Positions 20,401 to 29,512 of a stretch of DNA of 64,000 bases are shown piece by piece. Position 1 is the stretch's first letter; each line of letters opens with the position of its first letter. Where the stretch lies: contig CANMSO010000009.1 of the NCBI GenBank assembly GCA_947500545.1, positions 124,001 through 188,000 of the forward strand, written 5' to 3'. A program made the translations under genes and the position numbers. This DNA comes from an uncultured Aquimarina sp. Its GTDB lineage: Bacteria; Bacteroidota; Bacteroidia; Flavobacteriales; Flavobacteriaceae. Under the pieces are notes generated by a model that saw only the letters and a list, made by a program, of their open reading frames with translations, was not told where the DNA came from and ran no database searches.

Positions 20401-21243
20401 CACTGTGCCTCCCAACGACAAAGTGCCCATAATTTCCATCACCGAAGTATCGAAACACACAGAGGCACCAGCAAACACCCCTTTCAGCTCTTCATCACTG
20501 AATAGTTCGCGCATTGACTGACGCATGTACACCACGCTTCTGTGCTCGACAGCAACCCCTTTTGGTCGCCCCGTTGAACCCGAGGTATAGATGACATATG
20601 CCAAATCGTTCGCGGTTGATCGTACCGAGCTATCTGTATGATTGCCCAATGTATTAGTCCACACCAGTTCACGCACTTCACTACATAAATTTGCAGTGTC
20701 ATCACTATCTACGATAGCTGCCACAGCACGAGAATGCTCTAACATATATCGGACCCTATCTTGTGGATATGCGGGATCCAACGGTACATATGCACACCCT
20801 GCCTGCATCACACCTATTAGAGTAGCAAGCAGTTCCCAAGAGCGGTTCATACACACCCCAACAAACGATCCTTGTTCTACTCCACGGTGACCGAGCTCTC
20901 CGGCAACCTCATTAGCACGTTTCATAAGACTCTTATAGTCAATTTTGGTCTCGCCATCTATAATTGCCGTACGTTCTGGATATTCCAGCACTCGCTTTGC
21001 AATCAGTCCACAAATTGTTGTTTCCAAATGATCACTAGTTTTTTGAGTCACCTCCTTCTCCATTAATTTTTGCAAATCCTTGGCATTCATACCAATTATC
21101 TCTTCTGCATACTTCACTCCCGCAGCATTTAACATGCTATGTCGATTACTAGCAATTTCGCTCTTGCCCGAGCCTGAGTTAAAACGGTCTAATTTATCCG
21201 CGTTGGTTAACAGTTCACTAAAAAACTGAGTTAATTTGTCCAT
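17485..21243 (-). CDS. Four-domain enzyme: adenylation - carrier - alpha-oxoamine synthase - SCP2-like
   Basis: The 1252-residue protein carries an NRPS-type adenylation domain (about 75-555; core motifs YTSGSTGRPKG at 219-229, NAYGPTEDT near 351, LYKTGDL near 439, GRVDQQVKIRGFRIE near 458, LPNDKLDRKKL near 545). The pocket Asp equivalent to GrsA Asp235 is D265, as in enzymes that activate alpha-amino acids. A carrier domain follows with the phosphopantetheine Ser632 (GLDSLTTLE). Residues about 735-1110 form a class II PLP alpha-oxoamine synthase, with VDEAH at 927-931 and the PLP Lys962 in TTLSKALGSLGG. The last 110 residues resemble an SCP2 sterol-carrier domain. There is no condensation or thioesterase domain. 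A likely reaction is decarboxylative joining of an amino acid to the carrier-bound acyl or aminoacyl group, releasing an alpha-aminoketone. The gene is alone and GC-richer than its neighbours. Confidence 0.9.
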   Translation of the reverse strand: MDKLTQFFSELLTNADKLDRFNSGSGKSEIASNRHSMLNAAGVKYAEEIIGMNAKDLQKLMEKEVTQKTSDHLETTICGLIAKRVLEYPERTAIIDGETKIDYKSLMKRANEVAGELGHRGVEQGSFVGVCMNRSWELLATLIGVMQAGCAYVPLDPAYPQDRVRYMLEHSRAVAAIVDSDDTANLCSEVRELVWTNTLGNHTDSSVRSTANDLAYVIYTSGSTGRPKGVAVEHRSVVYMRQSMRELFSDEELKGVFAGASVCFDTSVMEIMGTLSLGGTVILAENALELTKLPALDQVRTCVMVASAMQALLATERLPNGIKCLVFGGEALKRSLVEQVYAQNPNLRVLNAYGPTEDTVYSTIAEVLRDTKVVTIGKSVPNSRAYILDDAMQPVSAGVAGELYLAGSKLARGYLYDEALTKERFIEMQPSDLIPDNRLYKTGDLCSWTENEEIEFLGRVDQQVKIRGFRIELEEIESTLESMPGIDAVAAAAVDGGIGQKILVVYVVSRDETVTEARIKSYLSKLLPKYMVPQVVKYLKALPFLPNDKLDRKKLISLEDETRFEQVAAAIPPSAEAVNSTNILIQRLIGSNNEQQEAILSIIQSEVASLLNLGNPSKVLPDDSFDSLGLDSLTTLEFSCRLTKLLGLELPARAIFEHSTPNALVNYIIHIMGSGTDSRSVDKLPSVTTDTLASFQTHIQSSHPTFQAAKAPAWSATDKSKLVQEVLRMVNDDRRNPYSKVLRTGSATRGIVGDAYNNEEQEAIIWTTNLYLGLNRDQKVMEEASIALERFGTGMGTSAAASGMTNQHLEFETEFADLVGKPSACLFPTGYTANVGAVAGLLGKNDVVVIDQLCHASIVDGARLCGATIRTFQHNNASDLEAVLESEVSPYRTILVVLEGVYSMGEGAAPVAEIVRTAKKYDALVLVDEAHSFGFYGKDGAGICAAQGVTEEVDFIMTTLSKALGSLGGVIAASQEHIDLLKSSSRAYIFQASISPADIAAALTSLRRLRSDEALRARLWDTTRYMRQRFEDAGYDLGTGDGPIVTPHFSDKDKLYAIVQSLYQRGVQTSAVTYPIVESGRGRLRLICSAAHTYEDVDKTLEALIEAEREVDEQLTATYYETGDSNITQSDVQIWANAFADYLKKSIAKVSTLTPNLAISVSVSKQSEPITVLCKDGEVTLSAHESCDLPSCSLLLTDRTAVSALQSYDVQGLLHSICQGTCVLNGQVEPFIWLIGRIVDQRQGVHSHAFSE

Positions 21244-21506
21244 CTATTCCTTGTTTTTTTGTAAAAGTAAAGGGAGCATAGATATGTCTAGTAAAAAGGA
21301 AGTATACAATAAGTAGACTAGGAGAAACAAGGTGTTAAAAAAAAGTGTACAAGGAGTAGACAAGAACTATTAAATCACTAGCTATCAAGCTATCATAAAT
21401 TCATAGAAAAACTGTTTTATATGATATTAAGTCTGGATTTACAGGTGTACTATGATAGTAGAATTTTTTCAGCAATGAATACGGTATGGTTTGGTTCTAG
21501 TAAACA

Positions 21507-22181
21507 TCAATTATTTTTATTTGCTACCTGACTTATATATTTACCTACCACAATAGCAGTAAGAATCACCAAATAGAACTGCCCCATCATCCCAATTAAA
21601 ATAGCCGCCTTTTGCGATAATGAGGTTACTGGTATGATTTCTCCATATCCAATAGTCATCAGTGTGATATAACTGTAGTACATCAATCGTTCTGTAAGTA
21701 ACTTAGGGGCATCTATAGTAGCCTTAAGTCCTTCGAAAGAACCGGGATAGGCCATCTCAATACTAAGGCAAATAAAAAAACTGATCAGTCCTAAAGAAAT
21801 GTACCCGCTTATCAATCCGAAAATCACATTTTTATTGACAACTTTAGTTTCCCAAATCTGTTTAACAATTTCAAAAGTAACAATGGTATAAAACAAGAAA
21901 GATACTCCCATATTAAGGAAAGCCAAAAACCTACTATTTTGACTTTCGAACAGATCTGCACCAAAAACAATTCCGGAAACGATCAATAATACAATAAAAA
22001 ACCACATGAGCTTTTTCTTTTTAGAGATTAATACAATCCCCGCAAGTAGGTTGACAAGAAATAATATGGGTGATACAATGACTTCAAAAAAATCCCCTGG
22101 AATAATCAAAGACCCAAAAAGAATAGCAATCTGACTAAACAGAAACAACTCAAAACGGTATGGGTATAGTTTTTCAAGCAT
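21507..22181 (-). CDS. Six-span potassium channel-like protein
   Basis: The 224-residue protein has four N-terminal hydrophobic spans and then a typical two-span ion-channel module. The selectivity filter TIGYG is at residues 176-180, within YSYITLMTIGYGEIIP, followed by the last helix. No RCK or cyclic-nucleotide domain is present, so gating is probably direct. The gene begins only 5 bases after the RND permease gene and is the last gene of that operon, an unexpected place for a potassium channel. Confidence 0.9.
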   Translation of the reverse strand: MLEKLYPYRFELFLFSQIAILFGSLIIPGDFFEVIVSPILFLVNLLAGIVLISKKKKLMWFFIVLLIVSGIVFGADLFESQNSRFLAFLNMGVSFLFYTIVTFEIVKQIWETKVVNKNVIFGLISGYISLGLISFFICLSIEMAYPGSFEGLKATIDAPKLLTERLMYYSYITLMTIGYGEIIPVTSLSQKAAILIGMMGQFYLVILTAIVVGKYISQVANKNN

Positions 22182-22186
22182 AGGTC

Positions 22187-25100
22187 TTAATCCAATAATT
22201 CTTCATTAAAAACATAGCCTTTATAATCTACCTTATACAATACACTGTAGAAAGAAGGAATAAATAGTAAGGTAATCACGGTACCAAATAACAATCCTAT
22301 CATGATAGTTACTGCCATGGGCTCCCACATTTCACCTCCACCAAGATATAAAGGTATCAAACCTAATACTGTCGTAAATGTTGCTAATAGAATAGGTCGA
22401 AAACGTTGAATACAAGCAGCTATAATGGCATCCTGAGGTTTTCGTTTCAATTCGTTTTCTTCGATTTCTATACGATCAATCAATACTATGGCATTATTGA
22501 TTACGATTCCAGCCAAAGATATCACTCCTAAGAACGCCATAAAACCAAAAGGAACACCAAATAGCAACAACCCAATCACCATGCCAATAACCCCTAATGG
22601 AATTGTGGTTACAATCATTGTCATTTTTCTAAACGAATTAAATTGAATAATCAATAACATCACAATGATAAAAGCAGACAGCGGTAAATATTTAGCAACA
22701 GCACCCATATTCTCGGCACTATTCTCGGCATCTCCTCCTAATTTATAAGTATACTCCTTGCCCCAAATTTCTTCTTGTTCTTTTAACCAAGGTGTTATTA
22801 CAGCCGTAATTGCTGAAGCATTTCCATCTTCGGTTAATTCGCTAGATACGTTAATAGTACGGGTAAGATCTAATCGTTTTATTTTGGAATATTGCCATTG
22901 AGGAATAATATTCGCCACCTGCAACAACGGAACACTTTTTCCAGAATTTTGACCATAAATATTGAGTGTTTCTAAAGAAGCTAGTGATTGCTGTTTTCCT
23001 TGATTACTGGTCATTACAATAGGAATAGATTTGTCATTTTCTCTAAACTCGCCTGCCTGAAAACCATCCAATACTGTTTGTAGCGATATCGCTACATCTT
23101 GATTAGTAATTCCTGCTGACTGTGCTTTGTTTTGATCAATATCAATAACAAATTTCTTCCCTTTGGGTCCCCAATCATCTTTAATATTTTTAGTACCAGA
23201 AATACTAAATAGTTTTGATTTAATTTCTTCGGCTATACTAGCCAGTTTATCGGGATTATCACCCGAGACTTTAATTTCAATAGGGGTTCCACTACCTCCC
23301 GACCCTAATAATCCAACTTTGATATCTGCATCAGGAAAGGTGTTAAAACAAAAGGCATCCAATTGCTTTACCATATCATTATTCACTAAAAAAGAAGAAG
23401 TATTGACCAAAATATGCGCATAATTCGAATTGGGTTCATCTGCACTATACCCTAAATCATACGATGATGGTCCCTCGCCAATGTAAGAAGACCAATCCAC
23501 GATACCATCTGTTTTTTCTTCAGTAACTTTTAAATTATTGGTGATAAATTCTTCAATAGCTAATATGGTCTTTGTGGTACTTTCAATTTTGGTGCCTTCG
23601 GGTAAGTTAATATCTATGGTGATCATATTACGATCACTATCCGGGAAAAACACAAATGCCAATTTTGTAAATCCATAAAGTGATAAAAAGAACAATGCAA
23701 CAATACTTAACAACACTGTTCTTTTCCACGCCAAAGCTAATAGAATAAGATCTTTATATTTGGATTTCAATCCATTGATCATACGATCCAAAAAGCCAAC
23801 TTTTCCATCTTCTCTCTTTTTAATTTTTAGAAAGAATACGCAGAATAAAGTAATGATGCTCAACGAAATAATCCAGGAAGATAAAAGAGCTATCGTAATC
23901 ACCACAAAAATAGGCCCCATAATATCACCCATCACAGATTCTGCCATAAAAAATGCCAAAAATGCTGCTGAAGTTGTCAAAGTAGAAATCAATAGCGGCA
24001 TAAATAACTCAGCACACGAATCAATAGCAGCTTTTTTTACTTCAATATCATTTTCCATCTTTACCATAATAGACTCTGCCACAACAATAGCATTATCCAC
24101 CATCATTCCTAATGCCATAATCAAAGCAGCAAGTGTAATCTGATTAAGACCTACATCAATAAGTCCCATGACCATAAGTGTGGTTATGGTAACAATTGGG
24201 ATCAAACTTGCAATCACCATCCCAGTACGGAACCCAAGAAAAATCAACATTACAGCTAATACAATAGCGATCGCTTGCATTAAATTCCCGAGAAAATCAC
24301 TAATCTTAAGGTCAATATATTTGTCTATAGATGCTAATCGAGAAACTTCTAATCCTATCGGGAGTTTTTCTTGCCATTTGATCAACATCACATCTATTTC
24401 TTCTCCTAATTTGATAATATTTCTACCTTCCTTTAAAGAGACATGAAGAGAAACAGCGTCCTTACCATTAATACGTACTTTTTGTTTGGGTGGATTGATA
24501 TATCCTTTTTCAATTATGGTAATATCTCCTAAGCTCACCACCTGTCCACTTTGTCCAAGAGGGATTAGCATGTTTTTTATATCTGAAATGGCATTAAAAT
24601 TACCTGTAGGTTCCAGGATAATCCGCTCTTCTTCTATATTAACTTCTCCTCCAGAATTCAAAATATTTGTACTTGCAATAATCCCTTGCAGACTGCTTGA
24701 AGTCAATCCGTAGGCTTTGAGTTTTGTATTATCAAATTTTACAAAAACACGTTCTTCTTGTGCACCATTGATTTCTACTTTGGCAGCATCATCTAGTTTA
24801 ATCAGGTCATCACGAAGATCATCTGCTTGTTCCTTCATTGCTGCATATGAAAATCCATCACTGGTAATCCCCACAGCAATGCCAAATACTTCCCCAATCC
24901 CATCATCATTTAATTGTGGTTTTACATTATTAGGTAATCCCTGGATCGTATTTAATTTACGTCGTAATCGATCCCAAACAGCTTGTAATTGTTCGGGGGC
25001 AACTTCCATTTTTAATTCTACCTGAACTACAGAAAGTCCTGTTCTTGAAGTACTGGTTACTTTTTTAAGTTCGGGGAGTTCTTGCGCGATTTTTTCAATT

Positions 25101-25297
25101 TTGTCGGTCACTAATTCCTCAACGCGTTCCGGGCTTGCACCTGGAAATGACGAAACAACAGAAGCCACACGTATCGTATATGGTGGCATACTATCCCGTG
25201 AGAGCGAAGCATAAAATACCATACCCATCACCATCACTACGGCAAGAATACTAAGAGCAACACGATTTTTTTCAATGGAAAATTTAGCAAAATTCAT
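22187..25297 (-). CDS. RND efflux permease (AcrB/HAE1-type)
   Basis: The 1036-residue protein has the twelve-span RND layout with two large periplasmic loops. The fourth span carries GMMVDNAIVVAESI, with one Asp where AcrB has two, and the tenth-span region carries GIVINNAIVLIDRIE. It is predicted to expel hydrophobic compounds from the periplasm using the proton gradient, together with the fusion protein (21 bases upstream) and the TolC-type protein encoded before it. Substrate is not predictable. The Asp-Asn pair in place of Asp-Asp is frequent in Bacteroidota homologues but alters the canonical proton relay. Confidence 0.94.
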   Translation of the reverse strand: MNFAKFSIEKNRVALSILAVVMVMGMVFYASLSRDSMPPYTIRVASVVSSFPGASPERVEELVTDKIEKIAQELPELKKVTSTSRTGLSVVQVELKMEVAPEQLQAVWDRLRRKLNTIQGLPNNVKPQLNDDGIGEVFGIAVGITSDGFSYAAMKEQADDLRDDLIKLDDAAKVEINGAQEERVFVKFDNTKLKAYGLTSSSLQGIIASTNILNSGGEVNIEEERIILEPTGNFNAISDIKNMLIPLGQSGQVVSLGDITIIEKGYINPPKQKVRINGKDAVSLHVSLKEGRNIIKLGEEIDVMLIKWQEKLPIGLEVSRLASIDKYIDLKISDFLGNLMQAIAIVLAVMLIFLGFRTGMVIASLIPIVTITTLMVMGLIDVGLNQITLAALIMALGMMVDNAIVVAESIMVKMENDIEVKKAAIDSCAELFMPLLISTLTTSAAFLAFFMAESVMGDIMGPIFVVITIALLSSWIISLSIITLFCVFFLKIKKREDGKVGFLDRMINGLKSKYKDLILLALAWKRTVLLSIVALFFLSLYGFTKLAFVFFPDSDRNMITIDINLPEGTKIESTTKTILAIEEFITNNLKVTEEKTDGIVDWSSYIGEGPSSYDLGYSADEPNSNYAHILVNTSSFLVNNDMVKQLDAFCFNTFPDADIKVGLLGSGGSGTPIEIKVSGDNPDKLASIAEEIKSKLFSISGTKNIKDDWGPKGKKFVIDIDQNKAQSAGITNQDVAISLQTVLDGFQAGEFRENDKSIPIVMTSNQGKQQSLASLETLNIYGQNSGKSVPLLQVANIIPQWQYSKIKRLDLTRTINVSSELTEDGNASAITAVITPWLKEQEEIWGKEYTYKLGGDAENSAENMGAVAKYLPLSAFIIVMLLIIQFNSFRKMTMIVTTIPLGVIGMVIGLLLFGVPFGFMAFLGVISLAGIVINNAIVLIDRIEIEENELKRKPQDAIIAACIQRFRPILLATFTTVLGLIPLYLGGGEMWEPMAVTIMIGLLFGTVITLLFIPSFYSVLYKVDYKGYVFNEELLD

Positions 25298-25318
25298 ATG
25301 TTTTTCTTTTGATAGTGA

Positions 25319-26410
25319 TTATTGTAACTTCACTTTTTGTCCGTCTAACAAGGTCTGAAGGCCTGCTGTAGCTATTTTTTGACCTTCAGAAAGTCCGCTT
25401 TTAATTTTAAAACCACCTGTCGTGAGTTCTCCAATTTCTATACGGTGTTTTTTTACTATTCCTGTAGTTCCATCTTCAGAATCAATTAAAAAAACAAAAT
25501 TACCATCACCATCTTCTCCAACCGATTTAACCGGAATCACTAGGGCCGTATCTGCCTTGGTACCTTCTTCTTTGAAATCAAAAGTAACATTAGCACTCAT
25601 ACCGGGTTTAATTTCTTTGGTTGGACCCGTAATATCAATTTTTACCGGATATGTTGCAGAGCCTTCACTTACAATAGGAGCAATTTCAATAACATTTCCT
25701 GTAAAGATTTTACCAGGCAAGGCTGAAAATGAGATTTCGGGATTCATCCCTAATCGTACTTTATTAATTACATTCTCGGGTAATCCTACTTCGATATTAG
25801 TATGATCGCCTGCATTTAATACTGCTATCACTTGTCCTGCACTTACATTTTCATTTAATTGACTGTTTTTTGCTGCTATAATTCCTGTTTTTGGCGCTTT
25901 GATATATCCATAACTGATTTGTGACTGTTGGATACTTTTATTACGTTTAGCAGATTCATATTGGTCTAATGCACTTTGATATGAATTTTTAGCAGATTCA
26001 TAATCACTTAATGAATTACTTCCTTTTTCATACAACGATTTAATACGATCCAAACTAGATTTGGCGGTATTCATGGCTGATTTAGCACTGTTAAGTGCAG
26101 AAACTGACTGCTCGTAGGCAAGATTTGCTTGCACATTATCCAACTTAGCAATCAAATCACCTTTATTTACTTTCTGTCCTACTTTTATATCCAGAGTTGT
26201 AATAATCCCGGTACTTCTGAAACTTAATTCAATTTCGTCACCAGCTTTGGCAATACCACTAAACGTTCTGATCTTTTGCGAATTTGAATTTCCCACAACC
26301 TGATATTCTACAGGTCGCAATACTTCTTCTTTTTTTTCCACTTCCTTTTTACAGGCATTTAATGTCAAAAATATGAATGCCGATAGTAATATATATTTTA
26401 TAAATCTCAT
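25319..26410 (-). CDS. RND periplasmic adaptor lipoprotein (membrane fusion protein)
   Basis: The 363-residue protein begins with a lipoprotein signal ending LNAC (Cys20), so it is probably lipid-anchored. The order is that of an HlyD/AcrA adaptor: half barrel-sandwich (IKVGQKVNKGDLIAKLDNVQ), coiled-coil hairpin (about residues 90-155), second half (YGYIKAPKTGIIAAKN), beta barrel and membrane-proximal domain. It links the RND pump to the TolC protein encoded 29 bases upstream. Confidence 0.94.
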   Translation of the reverse strand: MRFIKYILLSAFIFLTLNACKKEVEKKEEVLRPVEYQVVGNSNSQKIRTFSGIAKAGDEIELSFRSTGIITTLDIKVGQKVNKGDLIAKLDNVQANLAYEQSVSALNSAKSAMNTAKSSLDRIKSLYEKGSNSLSDYESAKNSYQSALDQYESAKRNKSIQQSQISYGYIKAPKTGIIAAKNSQLNENVSAGQVIAVLNAGDHTNIEVGLPENVINKVRLGMNPEISFSALPGKIFTGNVIEIAPIVSEGSATYPVKIDITGPTKEIKPGMSANVTFDFKEEGTKADTALVIPVKSVGEDGDGNFVFLIDSEDGTTGIVKKHRIEIGELTTGGFKIKSGLSEGQKIATAGLQTLLDGQKVKLQ

Positions 26411-26439
26411 TTCTATAGGTGTATTAGTGGTTTTCTTTT

Positions 26440-28782
26440 TTAGTCTCTGTTAAGTATAAACTCATTAGCTCTTCGAATAAAATCTTGGTTACTTGCCTGT
26501 GTATTCATTAAAAAGAAATAACCAATGGCTCTTTCTAACTGCATAGAGGTTAACAAATAGTCATAATTGGCCGTTGCTCTGGCAAGCTGTGCTTGCAAGT
26601 AATTGGTTTGAGCATCAATCAATTGGATAAGTGGTACTGCGCCTTGAGCATATGCATTTTGTGTAAGATCCAAACTCTCTCTAGCGGCTTCTTCTGATAC
26701 TTTGGATATTTCGATATTTGCAATTTGATTTGTCATATCCAATAAAATATCATTTACATTTTTTTCAATACTCAGTTCTGTATTCCCTTTCTGCACCAAT
26801 AACTGATCTTCCTGAATCTTTGCCGTTTGTCTATTAATATTTCGTTGGTTTTGTTGAAAGATTGATAAAGAAAGGTTGACTCCAACATTGTAAGATCCAT
26901 CAGGAGCGTTGGGAAAACCTTCAGGAACTGTTGTTCCTTTACCAGATTCTGAAATGGTAAGATTATATTGCCCTTGCAAAGCTACGGTTGGGACAAATCG
27001 ACCCAGGTTATTCAATCTATAATTACGCTGCGTGGCTTCCATGTTATAACCGATATTTTTTAATTCAGGAGCATTTTTCTTTGCTTCTTCGACTAAAAAT
27101 TCGACTAAAGCCGGTCGTAATTTTGGATCATCCAGAATCTCCAGAAAATCCTGATACTTATAATTTTCAAATATACCTTCTGATATTTTGGCATCATCAA
27201 CATCTATTTCGGTTGCAATCGGATTATTCATTAATTGATTAATCGTATTGAAAGCTTGTAGCTTTTGATTTTCTGCATTGATCAAACTTTGTGTATTCTG
27301 CGCCAACTGACTTCTAAAACGTAGCACATCAGACTTACCCGATTCTCCGGCAACAAAATTTTGATCTGCGATTTCTAAATTCTTTTTGGTCACCTGAAGG
27401 TTTTGATTTTGAATTGCTACATTCGTTTTCAAAACCAAGGCATTAAAATAAGCTACCGAGGCATTAAGAAGCGCATCTAGTTCTGCTGCATTATAGGTTT
27501 CCTCCTGCGCCTTTTGTAAATTTTCATTGATCGTAATATTGGCTCCAGCTCCTTCTGAATAGATCACTTGTTCCAGCGTTACATTTCCTGAAGTAGAAAA
27601 CTCCGGATTGGCACCATTAGAAATCTCTGCAACTTCTGGGTCTAAATATGCCGCATTTGCACTGGCGGTTACATTGGGTAAGTAACTACTCTTGGCAGTT
27701 TTAACATCCTGACTGCTTAACTCAATATTTTTTCTCTCTACATCAAGTGAAAGGTTTTTTTCTACTACTCCTTTCATGATATCAATAATAGAATACGATG
27801 TTCCTACGACTACATCATTCTCTCCTCCAATAAAGTCTGCATTAGCTAACATACTATACCGTAACGGAAATCCAATTTGTTTTGCTGTACTAGAGTTGAT
27901 AGAAAGTTTCTTCTTATAGTCTAAATACATTGGTAACGTAGATGGGTTCGTTCCTTCAATAATTGCTTCTACATTAAGGGCAATACGCCTAAAAAACTGA
28001 TCAATATTAGTTTCTGGCTGATTAGAGGCTAAAATTCCTTTTTCTACGTCTTCTTTGCTATATGCCGAAAAAGAAGGAAGCTTCTTAGCATTAATACTGC
28101 CAACCAATGTTTTAAATTCACTATCATTTAAATAAAATCCAGCTGCCAGATATACGGCATCTATATCATTTAGATCGGCAGTTATACTCCCGTCCTTCTG
28201 AAGAGGAATAAGTTGATAAGAACCTCCATTCTTAGAAAAGTAATCATCAAATAGCTTTTTTATGGGTAAATTTTCGGGTATAAAATCATCAACTACAATC
28301 CCTATTTTTTTATAGTCATACAATGATTTGAAGGTATCAAGGTCATTTGTATATGAAAAAGGGGCTATCAGGTAGGTGATATTATTAACACCAGAGGTTT
28401 TTTGACCTTCTGGGAAATCATAAAAATCACTATTTGCACTACCAAAAAGGATAACAGGTTTAGGATATTGTTCTTCTTTATCAAGTATTAGATTATTAAC
28501 AACTCCAAATGACAAGATGATATCGGCATCAGAATTTAGTAATGTCTGATAGTTTGATTTTGCGGTCTGGGCATTAAATCCATTTTCTAATACCTCCTTA
28601 AAAACAATGGTTGCATTCTGCCCCACAACCCCTTTTATTTCGGATTGTAACTTCGAAAGTAAAGGTCTAGTTTCTTCCGACGATTTATCGGCAAGAATCC
28701 CTATTGTTACTGTTTTTGAGGATTGTGCAAAAGTAAAAGTTGTGCTAGCTATTAGCAGAAATATGAATAGCGCATTTTTCAT
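26440..28782 (-). CDS. TolC-family protein with N-terminal ABC substrate-binding-like domain
   Basis: At 780 residues this is much longer than an ordinary TolC protein (about 430-480). After a signal peptide (to residue 19, TFAQ), residues about 22-325 form a periplasmic-binding-protein fold of the ABC_sub_bind type: alternating strands such as TVTIGILADKS, DADIILSFGVVNN, KPVILFGSAN and KIGIVVDDF. Residues about 335-770 are a TolC-type outer-membrane efflux domain with long coiled helices and repeated QNYLQAQLARA-like heptads. The fusion suggests that a ligand is bound or sensed at the periplasmic side of the exit duct. The gene is second in the efflux operon, 36 bases after the Spy-like gene. 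Confidence 0.9.
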   Translation of the reverse strand: MKNALFIFLLIASTTFTFAQSSKTVTIGILADKSSEETRPLLSKLQSEIKGVVGQNATIVFKEVLENGFNAQTAKSNYQTLLNSDADIILSFGVVNNLILDKEEQYPKPVILFGSANSDFYDFPEGQKTSGVNNITYLIAPFSYTNDLDTFKSLYDYKKIGIVVDDFIPENLPIKKLFDDYFSKNGGSYQLIPLQKDGSITADLNDIDAVYLAAGFYLNDSEFKTLVGSINAKKLPSFSAYSKEDVEKGILASNQPETNIDQFFRRIALNVEAIIEGTNPSTLPMYLDYKKKLSINSSTAKQIGFPLRYSMLANADFIGGENDVVVGTSYSIIDIMKGVVEKNLSLDVERKNIELSSQDVKTAKSSYLPNVTASANAAYLDPEVAEISNGANPEFSTSGNVTLEQVIYSEGAGANITINENLQKAQEETYNAAELDALLNASVAYFNALVLKTNVAIQNQNLQVTKKNLEIADQNFVAGESGKSDVLRFRSQLAQNTQSLINAENQKLQAFNTINQLMNNPIATEIDVDDAKISEGIFENYKYQDFLEILDDPKLRPALVEFLVEEAKKNAPELKNIGYNMEATQRNYRLNNLGRFVPTVALQGQYNLTISESGKGTTVPEGFPNAPDGSYNVGVNLSLSIFQQNQRNINRQTAKIQEDQLLVQKGNTELSIEKNVNDILLDMTNQIANIEISKVSEEAARESLDLTQNAYAQGAVPLIQLIDAQTNYLQAQLARATANYDYLLTSMQLERAIGYFFLMNTQASNQDFIRRANEFILNRD

Positions 28783-28818
28783 AAGCTATGAATAATTAAT
28801 TTAGACATTCTTTTTTTA

Positions 28819-29235
28819 CTATTCTTTTTTCCAGCCTTTTCTGTTGTATACACTAGTAACAATTTTACCGAAACTTTCTCGGTGTATCTTATATTGCTCT
28901 TCTGTCAGAAATTCTTTAACCTCATCATTTAGATGGATTACCATAGCGTCGAGTTTGGTTTTTTTCTCTCCTTCAGTATATCCTTTATTTTTATCTCCTA
29001 TACGTCCCATTTTGTTTGTATAGTATAGAAGAATACCATAATACTCTTCTCTTAAATTTTCAGAAAGTTTCATTTTCTTTACTTGTTCCGCAACAAAAAC
29101 CTGTAAATTATCTTTCTCATCTGAAGTAAAGATTTCTACTTTATTTTTTTCTCTTTCTACTTGTTTTTCTTTTTGTGTTTGACCAAATGTGTATAGACAA
29201 GCCATTAGCAATAGCCCAGTGATAGTGGTTTTCAT
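28819..29235 (-). CDS. Small Spy/CpxP-like periplasmic protein
   Basis: The 138-residue protein has a signal peptide (to about residue 19, TFGQ) and a charged, fully helical mature part. It contains two features resembling the Spy/CpxP helical repeat, FTSDEKDNLQVFVAEQVKKM and EFLTEEQYKIHRESF. I do not assign it firmly to a family. As the first gene of the efflux operon it may act as a periplasmic chaperone or stress sensor for the pump; this is inferred from position and fold only. Confidence 0.7.
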   Translation of the reverse strand: MKTTITGLLLMACLYTFGQTQKEKQVEREKNKVEIFTSDEKDNLQVFVAEQVKKMKLSENLREEYYGILLYYTNKMGRIGDKNKGYTEGEKKTKLDAMVIHLNDEVKEFLTEEQYKIHRESFGKIVTSVYNRKGWKKE

Positions 29236-29416
29236 AATTTGTGTGTGATGTTTTAATTTAAAAGCATTTTAAATTTAAGATTTTTAAATCAATAACATAT
29301 TAGTTAACAATTATTTATAGATTGTTGAACGAAAGCTTATTTAAAATCCGTAGTAGTTCTATACTTTTTCGATTTTAATTTTGATCGGATATTTTAAACT
29401 CGTTTGTTTTCTTCGT

Positions 29417-29512
29417 TTATAGTTTAAAAATTTCATGTTGTTTAACTTTTAGTTTTTGTGCCATTGTAATTGAGCATAGAAATACTAGCATTAATAAAGT
29501 GATGTTATTCAT
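29417..29512 (-). pseudogene. Short signal-peptide-only frame, probable truncated secreted-protein gene
   Basis: The minus strand encodes 31 residues: a textbook signal peptide (MNNITLLMLVFLCSITMAQ) followed by only twelve residues (KLKVKQHEIFKL) and a stop. Downstream codons in other frames look protein-like for a few residues, then stop. It most likely is the start of a decayed small secreted protein, perhaps a relative of the Spy-like gene that follows, although a very short secreted peptide is possible. Confidence 0.35.
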
